In this document: positions 58,793 to 64,000 of the stretch, in pieces | Position numbering within the stretch: the first letter of the stretch is position 1 | Layout of the letters: every line of letters starts with the position of its first letter | Assembly: GCA_035513055.1 (NCBI GenBank) | Contig: DATKCT010000063.1 | Span: 1-64,000, forward strand | Length of the DNA: 64,000 bases | Source: DATKCT01 sp035513055 | GTDB lineage: Bacteria > Verrucomicrobiota > Verrucomicrobiia > Verrucomicrobiales > DEV007 | Direction: 5' to 3' | The notes under the pieces: model-generated | What the model saw: the letters and a program-made list of their open reading frames with translations, nothing else | The model's database searches: none | What the model was told of the DNA's origin: nothing | Made by a program: the position numbers and the translations under genes

Positions 58793-60649
58793 ATGATGCG
58801 GGCAGGACATCCGCAATGGTTGTGGTTAAGCCTCTTGGCCGGAGTGGCTTTGCTGCTCTACTTGTTCCGGCGACGGGCGCGGGCGGTGGAGGTCAGCACC
58901 TTGCTGTTCTTTACGGCGCCGGCGGCGGACCGCCGCGAAGCCGCCTGGCTCCGGCATATTCGAAAGTGGCTTTCCTACCTATTGACGGCGGCGGTCATCA
59001 TGTGCGGAGTGTTGGCTTTGGCCCGGTTGAGTTGGAATCCTTCGGGAGATCCTCCTGGTCCGGTCCTCTTGCTGGTCGACCGTTCGGCATCGATGGACGC
59101 CCGGCGGGCGGGCGGCTTGACGCTTTGGGAGGAGGTCCAGCGCGAGATGTCGGAACGTATCGAGGCCTTGCCGGACGGCGTGCCGGTTTCTGTAATCGCC
59201 TATGACGCCCGGCCGGTGTTGGTCCAACCGCCGACCACGAGCCGGCGGGAAGTGAAGGAGACGCTCGGACGCTTGCAACCTCGGGTTCTGCCGGGAAACG
59301 CCGCCGCGGCAAGGGCCTTTGCGGCCTTGCATGCGGGGCCTGGCTCGGGGGCGGAGATTTGGCACGTCACCGGCGCGGTGGAAGGACCCGGAGATAGCGC
59401 GGTTGATGAAGTGCGGATAACGCCGGAAGGGCCGGCGGCGGCGAATGCGGGGATCACGGCGGTTTCTCTGCGGTCGCGCCCGCTGCAGCCGGGAGAGCGT
59501 GATCTTTTTGTCAGGGTCGAGGCGCACGGAAAGGGAATGGCTGGGGGCTCGGCGCCGGTGCGTTTGGAGATCCGGGTCAACGGCGGTTTGATGCAACTGC
59601 GAAATCTGGAGATTCCTTGGGGTGGCTCGGAGGCGTTGGTGGTGCCGTTGCGGTTGGGCGCGGGATCGCGCTTGGAGGTCTTGGCGCACATGGAAGGGGA
59701 CGCTCTCGCCGCCGACGACCGGGTCGAAGTGTGGGTTCCTGAGGAGAGACCGCGTCAAGTTGCCTGGGTATCTGAGGATCCCGATCCTTTTGTCGAGATA
59801 GCGCTGGCGGCCATCGCTTCTGCCGGGCGGCTCGGTTTCGTGCGAATGAAACCGGCGGACTGGGACGCCGGGGACACGCGGTGGAGTTTGTTGATCTGCG
59901 ACGGATGGTTGCCGGCGGAGAGGCCGGGGATTCCGGCTGTGGTCATTGATCCTCCGCAGAGCGCCGGCTGGCTCGATGTCCTGCGGCTCGAAGGACCCCA
60001 GCCGAGGGATGTGCTGCGGGTGGCGGCGGCGGAGCATCCGGTGCTGTTCCGGGTGGTCTCGGGGAGGGCCGGAGTGGCTCAGACAGCGCGCGTGACTCCA
60101 AGACCGGGACTCGAACCGCTCTGGTTAGCGGGAGACGATCCCGTCTTGTTAGCCGGGTTGGATCAGGGCGGGCCCCTGGTGATCCTGGGGTTTTCTCCGC
60201 GACGGTCCGATCGTCTTGCGTTCAGCGCCGTGTTTCCTTTGTTGCTGGGCAATGCGCTCTATTGGTGCGCGGGCTGGGCGGAGCCGGACTCTAGCGAAGG
60301 CGCGGCGGTGTTGGCCACCGGATCGATCCTGGAAAGCGAAGATCCGGGGCGGGCGCCGGCTTCATTACGCTGGATCAGGCAAAACGGCGCGGCGGCTGCG
60401 GCTGAGACGAACGCGCACGTGGTGGAACTCGACCGGACCGGGTTGTGGGAGATGGCGGGAGGCCGGCGCGGGAGCGCGGCCCTGTTGTCGGCGGAGGAGA
60501 CGCGGGAGGCCGCCGCCGCCGGCGGGCGGGCGGCTGGCGGGCTTCCGCTGCGCGCAGGCTGGGGCGGTGCGACGGCGGTATTGCTGGCCGCGGCCCTGGG
60601 ATTGTTGTTGTGGGAAAGTTGGTTGTTTCATCGCCGGGGGGTCTATTGA
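58793..60649 (+). CDS. vWA-domain membrane protein (BatA/aerotolerance-like)
   Basis: A 618-residue protein with a short N-terminal segment and two membrane helices (LSLLAGVALLLYLFRRRAR and WLSYLLTAAVIMCGVLALARL), a vWA domain with LLLVDRSASMDARR and a long beta-rich region, and a C-terminal membrane helix (AVLLAAALGLLLWESWLF). The layout is that of BatA/aerotolerance-regulator proteins. The open frame extends upstream within the DUF58 gene, but the ATG pair at the start of RAGHPQWLWLSLLAG gives the family start. It precedes the two-vWA gene by 30 bases. Confidence 0.88.
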   Translation: MMRAGHPQWLWLSLLAGVALLLYLFRRRARAVEVSTLLFFTAPAADRREAAWLRHIRKWLSYLLTAAVIMCGVLALARLSWNPSGDPPGPVLLLVDRSASMDARRAGGLTLWEEVQREMSERIEALPDGVPVSVIAYDARPVLVQPPTTSRREVKETLGRLQPRVLPGNAAAARAFAALHAGPGSGAEIWHVTGAVEGPGDSAVDEVRITPEGPAAANAGITAVSLRSRPLQPGERDLFVRVEAHGKGMAGGSAPVRLEIRVNGGLMQLRNLEIPWGGSEALVVPLRLGAGSRLEVLAHMEGDALAADDRVEVWVPEERPRQVAWVSEDPDPFVEIALAAIASAGRLGFVRMKPADWDAGDTRWSLLICDGWLPAERPGIPAVVIDPPQSAGWLDVLRLEGPQPRDVLRVAAAEHPVLFRVVSGRAGVAQTARVTPRPGLEPLWLAGDDPVLLAGLDQGGPLVILGFSPRRSDRLAFSAVFPLLLGNALYWCAGWAEPDSSEGAAVLATGSILESEDPGRAPASLRWIRQNGAAAAAETNAHVVELDRTGLWEMAGGRRGSAALLSAEETREAAAAGGRAAGGLPLRAGWGGATAVLLAAALGLLLWESWLFHRRGVY

Positions 60650-60679
60650 CCGGCGTGTTCCCGCCTTACTAGCACTGTC

Positions 60680-63259
60680 GTGACCTTCGCTCATCCCTGG
60701 CTGTTGTTGCTCGCCATTCCGGGCTTGAGCTTTCTACTCTGGGCAGGACGAGTCAGCCGGCATCCGATGGGTTCCGGGCGCCGGCGGCTTCTCTTGGCGC
60801 TGCGGGCTGTGGGAGCGCTCTTGATGCTTTTTGCTTTGGCGGCGCCGGCGATGCGGCTTCGGGTGGATCGCCAAGCGGTCGTGGTGGTCTTGGACCACTC
60901 GCGCAGCCAGGGTTTGGGCGGCATCCGGCGCGCGCATGAAGCTGCCGAAACTCTGATGGATTCCCGGCGAGGATTCGCCGCATGGGAACGGGTTATCGCT
61001 GGGAGCCGGCCGCGGAGGGCGACGGATGCGGGTATTTCGCTGCAAACCGAGGATCTCGAAACCGAGCTGGCGGCGAATGGAGACGGCAGCGATCTCGGAG
61101 CGGCGCTGGACCTGGCGCTGGGAGTGTTTCCCGCCGGGACGGGCCGGCACGTGGTTTTGGTTACCGACGGCCATGAGACGAGCGGCGATCTGCTGGCGGC
61201 CGCCGGCAGGGCCGCGCTGAGCGGAGCGTTGGTGCACGCCGTAGCGGTGGCGGGGGACATGCAGGACGATGTGCGGGTGGAGAGCTTCGAGGCCAATCCG
61301 GCGAGGCTGAGCGAAGGGGCGACGGTGGAACTGACGGCTGTCGTGGCGGCGACGGCGGAGGGCAGCGGTAGATTGCGGCTGTTCGAGAACGGATTGGAAG
61401 TGGAGAGCCGGCCCTTCGAAGTCGCGGCGGGCGGGCAGTTCGACGCGGTGTTCCGAAGAAGTCCGGACCGGCGCGACGCCTATCGGTACCGGATTTCCGT
61501 GGAGGATTTCACCGGGCCGGACGAATTACCGGCTAACAATGAGAGACTATCGCTGGTGGATGTCTTGGGAACGCCTTTGCTGCTTTATGTGGAGGGCGAG
61601 CCGGGGGCGCCCGCTCCCCTTCGTGAAGCCATGACCCCGGAGGGAATTCACTTGGAAGCGCGAGCCGCTCGGGATTTTCCGCGCTCGGCGTCGGAGCTGG
61701 CGCCATACGACGGGGTCGTGTTTTCGGACGTGGCCGCCTACGATCTTCCCGACGGAGCTTTGGAGGCGCTTCGGGAATACGTGAGGGAGTTTGGGGGCGG
61801 GCTGATTATGAGCGGGGGAGGGCGGACGTTTGGCCTCGGGGGTTTTCACCGGAGCGCGTTGGAAGAGATGCTTCCGGTGCGCCTTCAGCCGCCCGACGAC
61901 GAGGAGCTGCAGTCGGCCGCGTTGGCCTTGGTTATGGACCGGTCAGGATCAATGGCCGGCCAGAAGATCGAAATGTGCAAGAAAGCGGCAATGGCCACGG
62001 CGGAACTGCTGACGGGCAAGGACTTCGTCGGCGTCTACGCCTTCGATTCGCAAGCGCGGGAGGTGCTGCCCATGACCCGCGTGACCGGCATGGGGAGCAT
62101 CAGGGCGCGGATCGCAACGTTGTCGGCGGGCGGCGGCACGAACATCCGTCCCGGCATGGAAAGCGCCCGGGCGGCATTGAACCGGGTCAGTGCTCGCCGC
62201 AAACACATGATCGTGCTCACCGACGGCAACACTTCGGGGCAGGACTATGAGGAGTTAGCTCGTCAATGCCGTTTGGAACGGATCACTATCTCCACCGTGG
62301 CGGTGGGCGAGAACGCCGCGGCGGAACTGCTCCAAGTCATCGCGGATGCGGGCGGAGGCCAGGCCTATCGCACGCTGGATCCGGAAACCATCACGCGCAT
62401 CTTCACCCAAGACGCGATGGTCCACGTCGGCCGGTTGATTCGGGAGGAACCGTTCCTGCCGGTCGAGCAAGAGAGCCATCCCATGATTCGGGAATGGGCG
62501 CGGACGCCGCCGCCGCCGTTGCTGGGGTACGTCCGGACGTTTCCGCGCCGCTCCGGTCAGATTCTGCTCGCGGCGGAAGCCGGTGATCCTTTGTTAGCGC
62601 ACGGCCGGTTCGGCTTGGGCAAGGTTACTGTGTTTGCCTCCGACGCCAAAGGAACTTGGGCGGCTCTGTGGGTGCAGCGTTGGGAAGGGTTCGGGCAGTT
62701 CTGGTCCCAAGTGCTGCGCGAGACGGCGCGCTCCCCGCAAGGGCGGACGATGGATCTGCGGTTGACTGGACGCGGCGCGGAGCGGGGAATCGAAGTGGAT
62801 TTGTTGGAAGATGCCGGGACCTTCCGGCAGGGAGCGCGGGTGGAAGCGGAGGTTTTTCATGCGCCGCCGGAAGGGATGGCGGGAGCGTTGCGTCCTGTCT
62901 CCGAGATGGTGTTGGATCAAAGCGGCCCCGGTCACTATCAGGGCAGTTTCCGGACCGGTACGCCGGGCATCTACTTGGTCCGGGTCCGCCATGGAGGCGA
63001 AGTGCTTTCGGCGGGGACGGTGGAACATCCTTCTGTAGAAGCGGCGGACGGGACGGTGAATCGCGAACTGCTGCGGCGGACGACGGAACGGACCGGCGGA
63101 CAGCTCTTGGATCCAGGGCAGCAGTTTCGTTTTCCCGCGGCTGAAGCCTGGCGGTTTCTCGAGTTGCGGCCGTGGCTTATTCTTGCTTTTCTTGCGGTAT
63201 TCCTGGCCGATTTGGTCGTGCGAAGGTGGGAGAACGTTTTGGGGATGTGGGGTGGGTGA
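60680..63259 (+). CDS. Large vWA protein with two MIDAS motifs and a glutamine-amidotransferase-like middle
   Basis: An 859-residue protein starting with GTG. It has N-terminal membrane helices (about 8-60, LLLALRAVGALLMLFALAAP), a first vWA-like domain with VVVLDHSRSQGL and VLVTDGHET, a middle class-I amidotransferase-like fold (LREYVREFGGGLIMSGGG) that lacks an obvious catalytic Cys, and a second vWA with LALVMDRSGSMAG and IVLTDGNTSGQ. A C-terminal membrane helix (WLILAFLAVFLADLVV) ends the protein. Such proteins occur at the end of MoxR-DUF58-BatA operons. Possible ligands are unknown. Confidence 0.88.
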   Translation: MTFAHPWLLLLAIPGLSFLLWAGRVSRHPMGSGRRRLLLALRAVGALLMLFALAAPAMRLRVDRQAVVVVLDHSRSQGLGGIRRAHEAAETLMDSRRGFAAWERVIAGSRPRRATDAGISLQTEDLETELAANGDGSDLGAALDLALGVFPAGTGRHVVLVTDGHETSGDLLAAAGRAALSGALVHAVAVAGDMQDDVRVESFEANPARLSEGATVELTAVVAATAEGSGRLRLFENGLEVESRPFEVAAGGQFDAVFRRSPDRRDAYRYRISVEDFTGPDELPANNERLSLVDVLGTPLLLYVEGEPGAPAPLREAMTPEGIHLEARAARDFPRSASELAPYDGVVFSDVAAYDLPDGALEALREYVREFGGGLIMSGGGRTFGLGGFHRSALEEMLPVRLQPPDDEELQSAALALVMDRSGSMAGQKIEMCKKAAMATAELLTGKDFVGVYAFDSQAREVLPMTRVTGMGSIRARIATLSAGGGTNIRPGMESARAALNRVSARRKHMIVLTDGNTSGQDYEELARQCRLERITISTVAVGENAAAELLQVIADAGGGQAYRTLDPETITRIFTQDAMVHVGRLIREEPFLPVEQESHPMIREWARTPPPPLLGYVRTFPRRSGQILLAAEAGDPLLAHGRFGLGKVTVFASDAKGTWAALWVQRWEGFGQFWSQVLRETARSPQGRTMDLRLTGRGAERGIEVDLLEDAGTFRQGARVEAEVFHAPPEGMAGALRPVSEMVLDQSGPGHYQGSFRTGTPGIYLVRVRHGGEVLSAGTVEHPSVEAADGTVNRELLRRTTERTGGQLLDPGQQFRFPAAEAWRFLELRPWLILAFLAVFLADLVVRRWENVLGMWGG

Positions 63260-63274
63260 AGGTAGTGGGCGGCA

Positions 63275-63976
63275 TCAGCGCACCCGGGTTTGGCTTCGAG
63301 GTCCGAAGATGGCGGCGCCGACGCGAACGACCGTGGCGCCCTCTTCGATGGCGAGGGCGTAATCGTCGCTCATTCCCATGGATAAGCCGGGCAGCGGGAC
63401 TCCGGATTCCTGAGCAAGACTGTCGCGGAATTCCCGCAGCCGGGCGAAATGGACGCGGGAATCCTCCGGATGGCTGGCCAGCGGAGGTATGTTCATCAAG
63501 CCGATGAGGTGCAACCGTTTCAGGGCGAGGATTTCCTCAAACTCGCGCCGGAGTTCATCGGGATCGAAGCCGAATTTCCCGATTTCGCCGGCTATGTTGA
63601 CTTGCAGATAGATTTCGGGGAAGACCCCTTCTAACGCGGCGATGCGGTCGATCTGCCTGGCCAAATCAAGGGAGTCGACGCTGTGGAGTTGCCGGAATAG
63701 GGAGAGGGCTTTTCGGATTTTGTTTGTTTGTAAGTGACCGATGAGATCCCAGGTGAGGCGACCTGGAAGAAGGGGAATCTTTTGCAAAGCTTCCTGGACG
63801 CGGTTTTCGCCGAACAGAGATTGGCCGGCATCCTCGGCTTCGAGGATCTTCTCCGGTTTGCAGCCTTTGGCGACCGCCAACAACTCGACATCTCTTTCCA
63901 CACGGCCCGACCTGTGGGCGGCGGCGGCGATTTCCGAGCGAACCCTGGCGAGGTTTTCGGCGACGGCGGAAGGCAT
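63275..63976 (-). CDS. YggS-family PLP-binding homeostasis protein
   Basis: A 233-residue TIM-barrel protein of the YggS/PROSC family, which buffers pyridoxal phosphate. The PLP-lysine region is LAVAKGCKPEKI, followed by FGENRVQEALQK, WDLIGHLQTNK and LSMGMSDDYALAIEEGATVVRVG with the phosphate-binding loop. The protein has no known enzymatic activity. It converges with the vWA operon with 15 bases between. A TTG twelve bases upstream is an alternative start, but the ATG at MPSAVAENLARV is preferred. Confidence 0.94.
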   Translation of the reverse strand: MPSAVAENLARVRSEIAAAAHRSGRVERDVELLAVAKGCKPEKILEAEDAGQSLFGENRVQEALQKIPLLPGRLTWDLIGHLQTNKIRKALSLFRQLHSVDSLDLARQIDRIAALEGVFPEIYLQVNIAGEIGKFGFDPDELRREFEEILALKRLHLIGLMNIPPLASHPEDSRVHFARLREFRDSLAQESGVPLPGLSMGMSDDYALAIEEGATVVRVGAAIFGPRSQTRVR

Positions 63977-64000
63977 GGGGGTATTCAAGCGTCCGCAGAA

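Overview
The window is a GC-rich chromosomal segment from a Gram-negative, aerobic bacterium. The outer-membrane logic (RND/TolC efflux, ExbB/ExbD, lipoproteins), a caa3-type oxidase, MoxR/DUF58/vWA clusters, TPR-ExbB-ExbD operons and several PVC-flavoured families make Verrucomicrobiota or a close relative the best guess. No rRNA or marker phylogeny is available here, so this is inference only.

Left part (1-19.7 kb): a partial MGDG-synthase-like glycosyltransferase leaves the left edge. A tightly overlapping six-gene operon follows (857-7414): an exported TPR protein, an exported helper, ExbB, two different ExbD proteins, and a protein joining a TonB-like SxxxH membrane anchor to a vWA domain. 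Next come an MFS transporter, a coiled-coil zinc-ribbon protein, nagZ, rsfS, a cinA gene whose frame is broken at a run of seven T, cstA, an SH3-like lipoprotein, asnB, and trpE-trpG. A variant initiator tRNA-Met with its own terminator closes the block.

Accessory stretch (19.7-24 kb) downstream of the tRNA: long non-coding or decayed segments, a MazF-type toxin/RHH antitoxin pair with an operator, a small secreted protein, a cupin and a GNAT acetyltransferase. After it come an amidase lipoprotein and a second SH3-like exported protein lying between two direct repeats.

Middle (26-41 kb): an arsR-gapdh-arsJ arsenate-resistance operon; a stress cluster (SDR, DUF892, glycine-zipper protein); a caa3-type oxidase operon (coxB with fused cytochrome c, fused coxA-coxC, small membrane protein, ctaG-like, three-haem cytochrome c); then nadA translationally coupled to methyltransferase, FAD oxidoreductase and type III polyketide synthase genes.

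Right part (41-64 kb): a TetR-controlled tripartite RND efflux operon, a TraB/GumN protein, tadA, rpe, a patch of decayed genes and hairpin repeats with Uma2 and a stop-interrupted HNH nuclease, an MFS symporter, a DUF423 protein, a five-gene MoxR/DUF58/vWA operon with three further vWA proteins, and a YggS-type PLP protein.

The most unusual item is the ExbB-ExbD-ExbD operon, where the protein in the TonB position carries a metal-binding-type vWA domain instead of the TonB C-terminal domain. It may be an undescribed proton-motive-force-driven envelope machine.
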